Assembly (NCBI RefSeq): GCF_000685075.1
Contig: NZ_BAYD01000021.1
Location: forward strand, 57,708 to 121,707
Direction: 5' to 3'
DNA length: 64,000 nt
From: Paraburkholderia oxyphila NBRC 105797
GTDB lineage: Bacteria; Pseudomonadota; Gammaproteobacteria; Burkholderiales; Burkholderiaceae
Made by a program: the position numbers and the translations under genes. The notes under the pieces are model-generated. The model had not been told where the DNA came from. It worked only from the letters and a program-made list of their open reading frames with translations, and did not search any database. Of the stretch, positions 16,723-25,904 are shown piece by piece. How positions within the stretch are numbered: position 1 is the first letter of the stretch; each line of letters begins with the position of its first letter.

Positions 16723-17496
16723 TCACATCCTCACCGAAATGCCCTGATCGGCCATGAAGCGCTTGGCCTCGCCAACCGTGTGCTCGCCGTAGTGGAAGAT
16801 ACTCGCCGCCAGCACGGCGTCGGCATGGCCCTTGACGATGCCATCCGCGAGATCTTGCAGACCGCCCACGCCGCCCGAGGCGATCACGGGAATCGGCACG
16901 GCGTCGGACACCGCGCTCGTGAGGGCGAGGTCGAAGCCGCTCTTGGTGCCGTCGCGATCCATGCTCGTGAGCAGGATTTCGCCTGCGCCGAACTCGGCCA
17001 TCTTGCGCGCCCACTCGACGGCGTCGATGCCGGTGGCCTTGCGGCCGCCGTGCGTGAAGACTTCCCAGCGCGGCGCTTCGCCCGGCGCCGAGGTGCGCTT
17101 CGCGTCGATGGCGACGACGATGCACTGCGAGCCGTATTTATCGGCGGCATCGCGCACGAGCTGCGGATTGGCCACCGCCGACGAATTCATGCCGACCTTG
17201 TCGGCGCCGGCGTTGAGCAGGCGCCGCACGTCGGTGACGGCGCGCACGCCGCCGCCCACCGTCAGCGGGATGAAGACCTGCGAGGCCACCGCTTCGATGA
17301 TCGGCAGGATCAGGTCGCGCCCGTCCGAGGTGGCCGTGATGTCGAGAAAGGTGAGCTCGTCGGCGCCCTGATCGTCATAGCGGCGCGCGATTTCGACGGG
17401 ATCGCCCGCGTCGCGCAGCTCGACGAAGTTGACGCCCTTGACGACCCGTCCGGCAGTCACGTCGAGACAGGGAATGATGCGTTTGGGTAGAGCCAT
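16723..17496 (-). CDS. hisF: Imidazole glycerol phosphate synthase, cyclase subunit
   Basis: 257 residues, a beta/alpha barrel. Catalytic aspartates are D12 (PCLDV) and D131 (VAIDAKR); phosphate-binding turns GGGVRA and SGGVG are present. With HisH it makes IGP and AICAR. A 252-bp stretch without a gene separates it from hisA, unusually long inside this operon; it holds GC-rich sequence and short A-rich GGACCAAAA repeats but no clear terminator. Confidence 0.97.
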   Translation of the reverse strand: MALPKRIIPCLDVTAGRVVKGVNFVELRDAGDPVEIARRYDDQGADELTFLDITATSDGRDLILPIIEAVASQVFIPLTVGGGVRAVTDVRRLLNAGADKVGMNSSAVANPQLVRDAADKYGSQCIVVAIDAKRTSAPGEAPRWEVFTHGGRKATGIDAVEWARKMAEFGAGEILLTSMDRDGTKSGFDLALTSAVSDAVPIPVIASGGVGGLQDLADGIVKGHADAVLAASIFHYGEHTVGEAKRFMADQGISVRM

Positions 17497-17748
17497 GATC
17501 TTGCCGATATTCCGGGGCGTGCCGGGACCGCAGCAGCTACGCCCATTGTCGCGCGATAGCGGTTATCGCGAAATTAGCCGGCGAACGAACGGCCGGGAGC
17601 GGCGACTCGCCGCCGACGGCGCGCGGCCCGCCCTTGCCGGTCGCCCCGACGGTCGCACCGGGGAGCCCGAAGGACCAAAAGGACCAAAAAGGACCCCGAA
17701 AGCCCCGCAGGACTCGGCCGCCGCTCGGGAGGCCGTCCACGCGACGCT

Positions 17749-18501
17749 TTAAGCGTCGTCCGATTCGCGCAGGCTGTCTGCGCGCGTTTGCGCCTCGGCA
17801 AAATCCAGATCGCCCGAGTAGATCGCGCGGCCGCAGATCACGCCTTCGACGCCTTCGTCCTCGACTTCGCAGAGCGCATCGATATCGGCGAGATTCGAGA
17901 GGCCGCCGCTCGCGATGACCGGAATCTTCACCGCGCGCGCAAGACGCACCGTCGCTTCGATATTGATGCCTTGCAGCATGCCGTCGCGGCCGATGTCGGT
18001 GTAGATGATCGACTCGACGCCGTAGTCCTCGAACTTGCGCGCGAGGTCCACGACTTCGTGGCCCGTGAGCTTGCTCCAGCCGTCGGTGGCGACTTTGCCG
18101 TCCTTGGCGTCGAGCCCGACGATGATATGGCCCCCGAACGCCGTGCAAGCTTCCTGGAGGAAGCCCGGGTTCTTGACCGCGGCCGTACCGATGATCACGT
18201 ACGAGAGGCCGTCGTCGAGGTAGCGCTCGATGGTGTCGAGGTCGCGGATGCCGCCGCCCAACTGCACGGGGATCTGGTCGCCCACTTCCGCGATGATCTC
18301 GCGAATCGCGTCTTCGTTCTTCGGCTTGCCTGCGAACGCGCCGTTCAGGTCGACGAGGTGCAGACGCCGCGCGCCGCGCTCGACCCAATGTCGGGCCATG
18401 GCCGCCGGTTCCTCGGAGAAAATCGTCGCCTGGTCCATATCGCCTTGTTTGAGGCGTACGCAGTGACCGTCTTTGAGATCGATGGCCGGAATCAGCAGCA
18501 T
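17749..18501 (-). CDS. hisA: ProFAR isomerase
   Basis: 250 residues, the sister barrel of HisF. The ATG at 18501 gives MLLIPAIDLKDG with catalytic D8; the second aspartate lies in YTDIGRDG. Phosphate-binding GGGIRD and SGGLSN turns are present. An in-frame extension upstream is rejected because the family starts at MLLIPAIDL. It isomerises ProFAR to PRFAR for HisH-HisF. Confidence 0.97.
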   Translation of the reverse strand: MLLIPAIDLKDGHCVRLKQGDMDQATIFSEEPAAMARHWVERGARRLHLVDLNGAFAGKPKNEDAIREIIAEVGDQIPVQLGGGIRDLDTIERYLDDGLSYVIIGTAAVKNPGFLQEACTAFGGHIIVGLDAKDGKVATDGWSKLTGHEVVDLARKFEDYGVESIIYTDIGRDGMLQGINIEATVRLARAVKIPVIASGGLSNLADIDALCEVEDEGVEGVICGRAIYSGDLDFAEAQTRADSLRESDDA

Positions 18502-18691
18502 AGCAATCGGGTGATGTCTGGGAATGGGGTTGAAATCAGCCGGCAACGACCGGGAAAAGCCCCGATCCGACGCCGTTTCGCTAGTTTAGTACAACTCTTT
18601 CGGCGGCCTTGCTGATGTAAATCGGCTTCGGGCGCACACAACGCTTGCAGGACTGACCTGGGTGATCCGAGCCGGCAACGCCGCGCGTGAA

Positions 18692-19333
18692 TTACGGGTT
18701 CCAGTGGACGAAGTTGCGATAGACGCGCAAGCCCGCTGCGGCGCTCTTTTCCGGGTGAAATTGGGTGGCGAAGATGTTATCCCGCGCCACCGCCGAGGTA
18801 AAGGCCGCGCCGTACGGCGTTTCGCCCACCGTGTGAGCTGCGTCGGCCGGCACTACATAGTAGCTGTGCACGAAATAAAAGAAGCTTTCGTCGGGCACGC
18901 CGTCCCACAGCGGGTGAGCGCGGGTCTGACGCACGCGGTTCCAGCCCATCTGCGGCACCTTGAAGCGCGAGCCGTCGTCCTGCAACTGGCCTTCCAGCGC
19001 GAAGCGCACGACCTTGCCCGGCAGCAGGCCGAGGCCCTTCGTGTCGCCCTCGGCGCTCCAGTCGAACAGCATCTGCTCGCCCACGCACACGCCCATCAGC
19101 GGCTTGGTGCGCGAGGCTTCGAGCACGGCGTCCTGCAGGCCCGATTCCGCGAGGCTGCGCATGCAGTCGGGCATCGCGCCCTGACCCGGCAGCACGACGC
19201 GGTCGGCTGCGCGGATCGCTTCCGGCTGCTCGACGATCTGCACGTCGGCTTCCGGCGCGGCCTGCTTCAGCGCCTGGGCCACCGAACGCAGGTTGCCCAT
19301 CCCATAATCCACAATCGCAATTGAAGTTTTCAT
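18692..19333 (-). CDS. hisH: Imidazole glycerol phosphate synthase, glutamine amidotransferase subunit
   Basis: 213 residues, class I amidotransferase. The catalytic triad is C83 (GVCVGEQ), H193 and E195 (QFHPEKS). It supplies ammonia to HisF. It starts 12 bp after hisB ends. A gap of about 190 bp separates it from hisA and shows no gene. Confidence 0.97.
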   Translation of the reverse strand: MKTSIAIVDYGMGNLRSVAQALKQAAPEADVQIVEQPEAIRAADRVVLPGQGAMPDCMRSLAESGLQDAVLEASRTKPLMGVCVGEQMLFDWSAEGDTKGLGLLPGKVVRFALEGQLQDDGSRFKVPQMGWNRVRQTRAHPLWDGVPDESFFYFVHSYYVVPADAAHTVGETPYGAAFTSAVARDNIFATQFHPEKSAAAGLRVYRNFVHWNP

Positions 19334-19345
19334 CTCGGATACCGC

Positions 19346-19933
19346 TTACAGGCTGCCCTTCGTCGACGGAATCTTGCCCGCCTGGCGCTCATCCAGCTCG
19401 GCGGCCTGACGCAGCGCGCGGCCGAAGGCCTTGAACACGGTTTCCATCTGGTGATGCGCGTTCAGGCCGCGCAGATTGTCGATATGCAGCGTCACGCCGG
19501 CGTGATTGACGAAGCCGCGGAAGAATTCGATCGACAGATCGACGTCGAACGTGCCGATGCGCGCGCGCGTGAACGGCACGTGGAACTCGAGCCCCGGACG
19601 ACCTGAGAAGTCGATCACCACGCGCGAGAGCGCCTCGTCGAGCGGCACGTAGGCATGGCCATAGCGGCGGATGCCCTTTTTGTCGCCGATCGCCTGCGCG
19701 ACCGCCTGGCCCAGCGTGATGCCGACGTCTTCAACCGTATGGTGGTCGTCGATATGGGTGTCGCCATGCGCCTCGACTTCGAGATCGATCAGACCGTGTC
19801 GCGCGATCTGGTCGAGCATGTGGTCGAGAAACGGCACGCCGGTCGCGAGCTTTTGCTCGCCGGTGCCGTCCAGATTGAGTTTCACGCGGATTTGCGTTTC
19901 GCTGGTGTTGCGAACGACTTGCGCGACGCGCAT
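19346..19933 (-). CDS. hisB: Imidazoleglycerol-phosphate dehydratase
   Basis: 195 residues, the monofunctional form without the phosphatase domain found in enterobacteria. Metal-binding histidine clusters read DTHIDDHHTVED and, further on, HVPFTRARIG and GLNAHHQ. The ATG at 19933 gives MRVAQVVRNTSETQ, the family start; the longer frame to 20005 is rejected. It precedes hisH directly. Confidence 0.96.
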   Translation of the reverse strand: MRVAQVVRNTSETQIRVKLNLDGTGEQKLATGVPFLDHMLDQIARHGLIDLEVEAHGDTHIDDHHTVEDVGITLGQAVAQAIGDKKGIRRYGHAYVPLDEALSRVVIDFSGRPGLEFHVPFTRARIGTFDVDLSIEFFRGFVNHAGVTLHIDNLRGLNAHHQMETVFKAFGRALRQAAELDERQAGKIPSTKGSL

Positions 19934-20018
19934 GGCAATTTCCTTCAAACAGCCTGTAACAGGAGGGTTCAGAGAACGAAGCTCGAAGCGCTGTGCGCTT
20001 CGCAACGATGGGAACGAT

Positions 20019-21095
20019 TCACTTGAGCACGAGCTTCAGGGCGGCGAGCAGCTGCGCGTTTTCGTCGGGGGTCCCAACGGTCAGGCGCACGCAATTCGCC
20101 AGCAATGGGTGCATTTTACTCACGTTTTTGACCAGCACCCGCGCTGTCAGCAGCGTATCGAACACGGCGGAGGCATCGGGCACGCGCACGAGCAGGAAAT
20201 TGCCGGCGCTTTCGAACACTTCGGCGCCCGGCAATGTCGCCACCGCGGCGGCCAGTTGGGCCCGGTCCGCGCGCAACTGGGCGGCCTGCGCGTCGAGCAC
20301 GCCGATATGGTCGAGCAGGAAATCGGCGGCCGCCTGGGTGAGCACATTCACGTTATACGGCGGGCGCACCTTGTCGAACTCGTTGAGCCATGCAGTGCGG
20401 CCCGCGAGGTAGCCGAGGCGGATGCCCGCAAGCCCGAGCTTGGACATCGTGCGCATGACGACCACGTTGTCGAACGCGCCCGCGCGCGGCATCCAGCTCG
20501 TCTGCGCGAACGGCTGATAGGCCTCGTCGATCACGACGAGGCCGCCGGCAGCGTCCGCGGCTTCGATGATGCGTTCGATGTCGGCGTCGGCGAAGAGGGT
20601 CCCCGTGGGGTTGTTCGGGTACGCGAGCCAGATCACGGCCGGCTTGTGCTCGGCGACGGCAGCAAGCATGGCGCCGGTATCGAGCGTCAGATCGGCCTTG
20701 AGCGGCACGCCGACGAATTCCACCTGGGCGAATTTCGCCGACATCGCATACATCACGAAGCCCGGCACCGGCGCGAGCACCTTCGCGCCCGGCTTCGCGC
20801 ACGCCATCGTGATCATGCTGATGATCTCGTCCGAGCCGTTGCCGAGCAGCACGTCGCACTCGGGCGGCACGCGCATCGCGGTCTTGAGCTTCGCCATGAG
20901 GGCCTCGGGACGCGGCGCCGGATAGCGGTTCAGCGCCACGCCCGCGAGATGCTCGCCCAGTTGCACCGCCAGATCGGCGGGCAGCGAGTACGGGTTCTCC
21001 ATGGCGTCGAGCTTCACGAAGCCGGCGGCGTCGGGGACCGGATAGCTCGTCATGGCGAGCACATCGGGGCGGATGATGTCGTGTGGTGTCGTCAT
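20019..21095 (-). CDS. hisC: Histidinol-phosphate aminotransferase
   Basis: 358 residues, fold-type I PLP enzyme. The Schiff-base lysine is K219 in RTMSKLGLAGIRLG. The substrate region YPNNPTG (159-165) and NGSDE (86-90) are conserved. The gap of about 237 bp between hisD and this gene holds no gene I can support. Confidence 0.97.
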   Translation of the reverse strand: MTTPHDIIRPDVLAMTSYPVPDAAGFVKLDAMENPYSLPADLAVQLGEHLAGVALNRYPAPRPEALMAKLKTAMRVPPECDVLLGNGSDEIISMITMACAKPGAKVLAPVPGFVMYAMSAKFAQVEFVGVPLKADLTLDTGAMLAAVAEHKPAVIWLAYPNNPTGTLFADADIERIIEAADAAGGLVVIDEAYQPFAQTSWMPRAGAFDNVVVMRTMSKLGLAGIRLGYLAGRTAWLNEFDKVRPPYNVNVLTQAAADFLLDHIGVLDAQAAQLRADRAQLAAAVATLPGAEVFESAGNFLLVRVPDASAVFDTLLTARVLVKNVSKMHPLLANCVRLTVGTPDENAQLLAALKLVLK

Positions 21096-21332
21096 TGTCG
21101 ATTGGCTCGCGCGCGGGGCGTGGAGCCGGCACGGACGGCCAGCCGGACTACAGTGCCGCAGCGCTGCAGGGCCGTCCAGATTGGCGCCCGTTTTCGGGCG
21201 CGCGGGTTATTTCGGTGTTCCAGGCATCGGGCGCTGGCCTGCGTGCGCCTGGCGCGCCGATGCTTGCAAACGTCTCCTCAGGGGGCGCGGCGCACAGGAA
21301 ACTCATGCGCGCCGCCCTGTCTCCACCCTGTC

Positions 21333-22664
21333 TCAGCTTTGCTTCATGCGGTACTCGGCGCTGCGCGCGTGGGCCTGGAGGCCTTCGCCGTACGCGAGTT
21401 CCGCCGCGATCTCGCCGAGCGTCTGGGCGCCTTCGGCGCTCACTTCGATCAGGCTCGATCGCTTGATGAAATCATAGACGCCGAGCGGCGACGAGAAACG
21501 TGCGGTACGAGACGTAGGCAGCACGTGATTCGGCCCCGCACAGTAGTCGCCGAGGCTTTCACTCGTGTAGCGGCCGAGGAAGATGGCGCCCGCGTGGCGG
21601 ATTTCGGCGCCCCACTTCTGCGGCTCGAGCGCCGAGATTTCGAGGTGCTCGGGTGCGATGTCGTTGGCGATCGCGCAGGCTTCGGCCATGTCGCGCACCT
21701 TCACGAGCGCGCCGCGGTTCGTCAGCGACGTGGCGATGACTTCGGCGCGCGGCATCGAGGGCAGCAGTTCGTCGATCGCGTCTTGCACGCGCTTGATGAA
21801 CGCGTCGTCCGGGCACAGCAGGATCGATTGCGCGAGCTCGTCGTGCTCGGCCTGCGAGAACAGGTCCATCGCGACCCAGCGCGGATCGGTCGTGCCGTCG
21901 CACAGCACGAGGATCTCGGAGGGGCCGGCGATCATGTCGATGCCGACCGTGCCGAACACGCGGCGCTTGGCCGAGGCCACATAGGCGTTGCCCGGGCCAC
22001 AGATCTTGTCGACAGCCGGGATCGTGCGGGTGCCGTAGGCGAGTGCGCCCACGGCCTGCGCGCCGCCGATAGTGAACACGCGGTCGACGCCGCCGAGCAG
22101 CGCCGCCGCCAGCACGAGCGGGTTCTTCACGCCGTCGGGCGTGGGCACGACCATGATGATCTCGCGCACGCCCGCAACCCGCGCGGGAATCGCGTTCATC
22201 AGCACCGACGACGGATACGCGGCCTTGCCGCCCGGCACGTAAAGGCCCACGCGGTCGAGCGGCGTGACCTTCTGGCCGAGCACGGTGCCGTCCGCTTCGG
22301 TGTACTGCCAGCTATGCGAGCCGCACTCGATGCGCTGCTTCTCGTGGTAGCCGCGCACGCGCGCGGCCGCCGCTTCGAGCGCCGCGCGCTGCTTGGGCTC
22401 GAGACTTTCCAGTGCGGCCTCGAGCTCGCTGATCGGCAGCTCCAGCGCATCGACGCTCGTGGCGTTCAGGCGGTCGAAGCGGTTCGTATAGTCGAGCACG
22501 GCGGCGTCGCCGCGCGCCTTCACATCGGCGAGGATTTGCGCGACCGAGCGCTCGATGGCCTCGTCTTCGCTCGCCTCGAAGGCGAGCACCGCGTGCAGCG
22601 CCGCCTTGAAGCCTGCGGCGCTGGAGTCGAGTTTGCGCATCGTGATAGCCATGCTGATATCCAT
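21333..22664 (-). CDS. hisD: Histidinol dehydrogenase
   Basis: 443 residues. It carries out the last two oxidations to histidine using NAD and zinc. Conserved stretches include YVPGGKAAYPSSVLM, GPGNAYVASAKR, SQAEHDELAQS (catalytic Glu/His) and GPNHVLPTS. It follows hisG in the usual hisG-hisD-hisC order, with about 150 bp between hisG and hisD. Confidence 0.97.
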   Translation of the reverse strand: MDISMAITMRKLDSSAAGFKAALHAVLAFEASEDEAIERSVAQILADVKARGDAAVLDYTNRFDRLNATSVDALELPISELEAALESLEPKQRAALEAAAARVRGYHEKQRIECGSHSWQYTEADGTVLGQKVTPLDRVGLYVPGGKAAYPSSVLMNAIPARVAGVREIIMVVPTPDGVKNPLVLAAALLGGVDRVFTIGGAQAVGALAYGTRTIPAVDKICGPGNAYVASAKRRVFGTVGIDMIAGPSEILVLCDGTTDPRWVAMDLFSQAEHDELAQSILLCPDDAFIKRVQDAIDELLPSMPRAEVIATSLTNRGALVKVRDMAEACAIANDIAPEHLEISALEPQKWGAEIRHAGAIFLGRYTSESLGDYCAGPNHVLPTSRTARFSSPLGVYDFIKRSSLIEVSAEGAQTLGEIAAELAYGEGLQAHARSAEYRMKQS

Positions 22665-22815
22665 CCGTAACGGTTGTGGGCGCGGCGCATCGGGTGCTCC
22701 GCGCGGGCGTCGCCCGGCTCGCTCGTGCGAGCTTCTTCAGTTCGCCAAACTCAAGTGGCCAACTCAGGTAGCCAAATCAAGTGGCCGGATCAAGCCGCCG
22801 GATCCGGCGGCTTGA

Positions 22816-23514
22816 TCACGCTGCCTGCGCGCCGCGCGACGCGCGTTCGAACGCGTCGAGGAACGGCCGCAGCGCAGCGCGCTTGAGCTTGAGCGCCGCC
22901 TGGTTCACGACGAGGCGCGAGGAGATGTCCATGATCTCCTCGACCTCGACCAGATTGTTCGCGCGCAGCGTGCCGCCCGTGCTGACGAGGTCGACGATCG
23001 CGTCGGCGAGGCCGACGAGCGGCGCGAGCTCCATCGAGCCATAGAGCTTGATGAGGTCGACGTGCACGCCCTTGGCCGCGAAGTGCTGGCGCGCGGCTTC
23101 CGTGTACTTGGTCGCCACGCGCAGGCGCGCGCCCTGGCGCACGGCATTGGCGTAGTCGAAGCCCGCCTTCACGGCCACCGAGAGACGGCAGCGCGCGATA
23201 TCGAGATCGATCGGCTGATAGAGCCCGCCGCCGCCATGCTCGAGCAGCACGTCCTTGCCCGCCACGCCGAAGTCGGCCGCGCCGTATTCCACATAGGTGG
23301 GCACGTCGGTCGCGCGCACGATGATGACGCGCAGGTTCGGGTCGGTCGTCGGCAGGATGAGCTTGCGCGAGGTTTCCGGGTCTTCGGTCACCTCGACGCC
23401 CGCGGCGGCGAGCAGCGGCATCGTCTCTTCGAAGATGCGGCCCTTCGAGAGCGCCAGCGTGAGCGGCGCACCGGCCGCCGCGGCCGGCGTGGGCCTGGAT
23501 TCGACCGTGCTCAT
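22816..23514 (-). CDS. hisG: ATP phosphoribosyltransferase, short form
   Basis: 232 residues. It is the short HisG lacking the C-terminal regulatory domain, which normally needs a HisZ partner encoded elsewhere; none is in this window. The start MSTVESRPTP precedes the conserved LALSKGRIFEETMPLL; later DLVSTGGTLRANNL binds PRPP. The ATG overlaps the murA stop by 4 bp, so the histidine operon is coupled to murA translation. Confidence 0.96.
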   Translation of the reverse strand: MSTVESRPTPAAAAGAPLTLALSKGRIFEETMPLLAAAGVEVTEDPETSRKLILPTTDPNLRVIIVRATDVPTYVEYGAADFGVAGKDVLLEHGGGGLYQPIDLDIARCRLSVAVKAGFDYANAVRQGARLRVATKYTEAARQHFAAKGVHVDLIKLYGSMELAPLVGLADAIVDLVSTGGTLRANNLVEVEEIMDISSRLVVNQAALKLKRAALRPFLDAFERASRGAQAA

Positions 23515-24869
23515 GCCGCGTTCCCCTTGATGCGCTTCACGTTGGCGCCGATCTTGTTCAGCTTCTCTTCCATGCGGTCGTAGCCGCGGTCGAGGTGATA
23601 GATGCGGTCGATCAGCGTCTCGCCGTCGGCGCAGAGGCCCGCGATCACGAGGCTCGCCGAAGCGCGCAGATCGGTTGCCATCACCTTCGCGCCCGAGAGC
23701 TTTTCGACGCCGGCAACGAGTGCCGTCTTGCCGTCGATCGTGATGTGCGCGCCGAGGCGGTTCAGCTCCTGCACGTGCATGAAGCGGTTCTCGAAGATGT
23801 TTTCGACCACTTGCGAGGTGCCGTCCGCGATCGCGTTGAGCGCCATGAACTGCGCCTGCATGTCGGTCGGGAACGCCGGATATTCCGAGGTGCGCAGATT
23901 CACGGCGCGCGCGCGCTCGTGCATGCGCACGCGCATCCAGTCGTCGCCCTCCTCGATCGTCACGCCCGCTTCGCGCAGTTTGTCCGTGACGGCGTCGAGG
24001 ATATGCGGACGCACCTGGCGCAGCGTGACGTCGCCGCCCGCGGCCGCGACCGCGCACAGGAACGTGCCCGCCTCGATGCGGTCGGGAATGACGGTGTGCT
24101 TCGCGCCGTGCAGCTTGTCCACGCCCTGGATGACCAGACGATCGGTGCCGATGCCCTCGATCTGCGCGCCCATCGCGACGAGCAGATGCGCGAGGTCGCC
24201 CACTTCGGGCTCGCGCGCGGCGTTCTCGATCACCGTTTCGCCTTCGGCCAGCACGGCGGCCATCAGCAGGTTTTCCGTGCCGGTGACCGTGATCATGTCG
24301 GTGACGATGCGCGCGCCCTTCAGGCGCTTCGCGCGCGCCTCGATGAAGCCGTGCTCGATGGTGATCTCGGCGCCCATCGCCTGCAGGCCCTTGATGTGCT
24401 GATCCACGGGGCGCGCGCCGATCGCGCAGCCGCCCGGCAGCGACACCTTCGCCTCGCCAAAGCGGGCGACGAGAGGCCCGAGCACGAGAATCGACGCGCG
24501 CATGGTCTTCACGAGCTCATACGGCGCGACGAGGTTGTCGACCTTCGAGGCGTCGAGCTGCACGCGGTGGCCGTCCTGCTCGGTGCGCACGCCCATCTGG
24601 TTGAGCAGCTTGAGCGTGGTGCGCACGTCCTGAAGGTCGGGCACGTTGTCCAGATGGACGGGTTCCGCGCTCAAGAGGACCGCGCAGAGAATGGGCAGCG
24701 CCGCGTTCTTCGCACCCGAAACGGTCACTTCCCCTGCGAGCGTCTGCCCGCCGACGATGACGAGTTTATCCATGCCTGAGGTTTCCTGATCGGCGCGACC
24801 GGCTTGCGGCGTCGCGTCATGTTGTGCGGCGCCGCTCGCGGCGGCGCCATTGTCCTGGGTAATTCGCAC
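23511..24869 (-). CDS. murA: UDP-N-acetylglucosamine 1-carboxyvinyltransferase
   Basis: 452 residues from the GTG at 24869, which has GGAA eight bases upstream; the core begins at M33 (MDKLVIVGG, ATG at 24773), an alternative start. MurA makes the first committed step of peptidoglycan synthesis. The reactive cysteine, target of fosfomycin, is C148 in PGGCAIGARPVD. The 32-residue extension is low-complexity and polar. It follows ibaG, as in many proteobacteria. Confidence 0.97.
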   Translation of the reverse strand: MRITQDNGAAASGAAQHDATPQAGRADQETSGMDKLVIVGGQTLAGEVTVSGAKNAALPILCAVLLSAEPVHLDNVPDLQDVRTTLKLLNQMGVRTEQDGHRVQLDASKVDNLVAPYELVKTMRASILVLGPLVARFGEAKVSLPGGCAIGARPVDQHIKGLQAMGAEITIEHGFIEARAKRLKGARIVTDMITVTGTENLLMAAVLAEGETVIENAAREPEVGDLAHLLVAMGAQIEGIGTDRLVIQGVDKLHGAKHTVIPDRIEAGTFLCAVAAAGGDVTLRQVRPHILDAVTDKLREAGVTIEEGDDWMRVRMHERARAVNLRTSEYPAFPTDMQAQFMALNAIADGTSQVVENIFENRFMHVQELNRLGAHITIDGKTALVAGVEKLSGAKVMATDLRASASLVIAGLCADGETLIDRIYHLDRGYDRMEEKLNKIGANVKRIKGNAA

Positions 24870-24881
24870 TGAGATTCCAGA

Positions 24882-25121
24882 TTATGCGTTCTGCCATTCG
24901 GCGGGCGTGAGCGTCTTCATGCTGAGCGCGTGGATTTCCTCGCGCATGCGCTCGCCGAGCGCCGCATAGACGAGCTGATGGCGCTGGATCAGGCGCTTGC
25001 CTTCGAACGCCGACGACACGATCGTCGCGAAGAAGTGCTGACCGTCGCCCTCGACTTCGAGATGCTCGCACGCGAGTCCTGCCGAGATGTACTGCTTGAC
25101 CTGTTCCGGAGTCGGCAACAT
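24882..25121 (-). CDS. ibaG: BolA-family protein IbaG
   Basis: 79 residues with the BolA fold: acidic start PTPEQVKQYI, then HLEVEGDGQHFFATIVS, FEGKRLIQRHQLVYAALG and a C-terminal helix. BolA/IbaG proteins pair with monothiol glutaredoxins in iron-sulfur handling and acid stress. Position just upstream of murA matches IbaG. The ATG at 25121 has GGAG nine bases upstream; the frame's earlier ATG follows the previous stop without a ribosome site. Confidence 0.9.
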   Translation of the reverse strand: MLPTPEQVKQYISAGLACEHLEVEGDGQHFFATIVSSAFEGKRLIQRHQLVYAALGERMREEIHALSMKTLTPAEWQNA

Positions 25122-25148
25122 GGTGTGGGGCTCCTGCGTGAATGGCAT

Positions 25149-25904
25149 TTAGTGGCGCAGCTTGTAGCCGCTCGCGAGCAGACGCATCGCCAGCGCGGCC
25201 AGCACCACGAAAAAGACGAAAACGATCGCGAGACTTGCGAGCGGGTTAATGTCGGACAAGCCGAAAAAACCGTACCGGAAGCCGTCGATCATGTAGAAGA
25301 ACGGGTTCAGCCGTGACACCTCGCGCCAGACCGGCGGCAGCGTATGCGTCGAATAGAACACGCCCGAAAGGAACGTGAGCGGCATGATGAGAAAGTTCTG
25401 AAACGCCGCGAGCTGGTCGAATTTTTCGGCCCAGATCCCGGCGATCAGGCCGAGCGTGCCGAGGATCGCCGAGCCGAGCACCGCGAAGGCGATGATGTAG
25501 AACGGTGCGGCGAAGCTCATCGGAATGAACCAGATCGTCACGACGAACACGCCCGCGCCCACGGCGAGGCCGCGCACGATCGAGGCGAGCACGTAAGCTC
25601 CAAACATCTCCCAGGCGGCCAGCGGCGGCAATAGAACGAATACGAGATTGCCCGTGATCTTCGACTGGATGAGCGACGAGGACGAGTTCGCGAACGCGTT
25701 CTGCAGCACGCTCATCATCACGAGGCCGGGAATCAGGAAGCTCGTGTACTCGACGCCCGGGTAGACCTCCACATGGCCGCGCAGCGCGTGGCCGAAGATC
25801 GTCAGATACAGCAGCGCGGTGATGACCGGGGCGAGCACGGTCTGGAAGGCGACCTTCCAGAAACGCAGCACTTCCTTGTAGAACAGGGTACGGAAGCCGC
25901 TCAT
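25149..25904 (-). CDS. ABC-2 type transporter permease (YadH-like)
   Basis: 251 residues with about six membrane helices and the ABC-2 export layout (FYKEVLRFWK at the start; PLTFLSGVFYSTHTLP near the end). It overlaps its ATPase gene by 4 bp, so the two form one exporter. The position beside ibaG-murA and the mla genes is conserved in relatives; the transported substrate is not known. Confidence 0.92.
   Translation of the reverse strand: MSGFRTLFYKEVLRFWKVAFQTVLAPVITALLYLTIFGHALRGHVEVYPGVEYTSFLIPGLVMMSVLQNAFANSSSSLIQSKITGNLVFVLLPPLAAWEMFGAYVLASIVRGLAVGAGVFVVTIWFIPMSFAAPFYIIAFAVLGSAILGTLGLIAGIWAEKFDQLAAFQNFLIMPLTFLSGVFYSTHTLPPVWREVSRLNPFFYMIDGFRYGFFGLSDINPLASLAIVFVFFVVLAALAMRLLASGYKLRH

Noticed and set aside
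19671..22670. A 999-codon plus-strand frame opposite hisB, hisC and hisD
   Set aside because: Antisense to conserved his genes; composition is Arg/His-rich and no motif was found.
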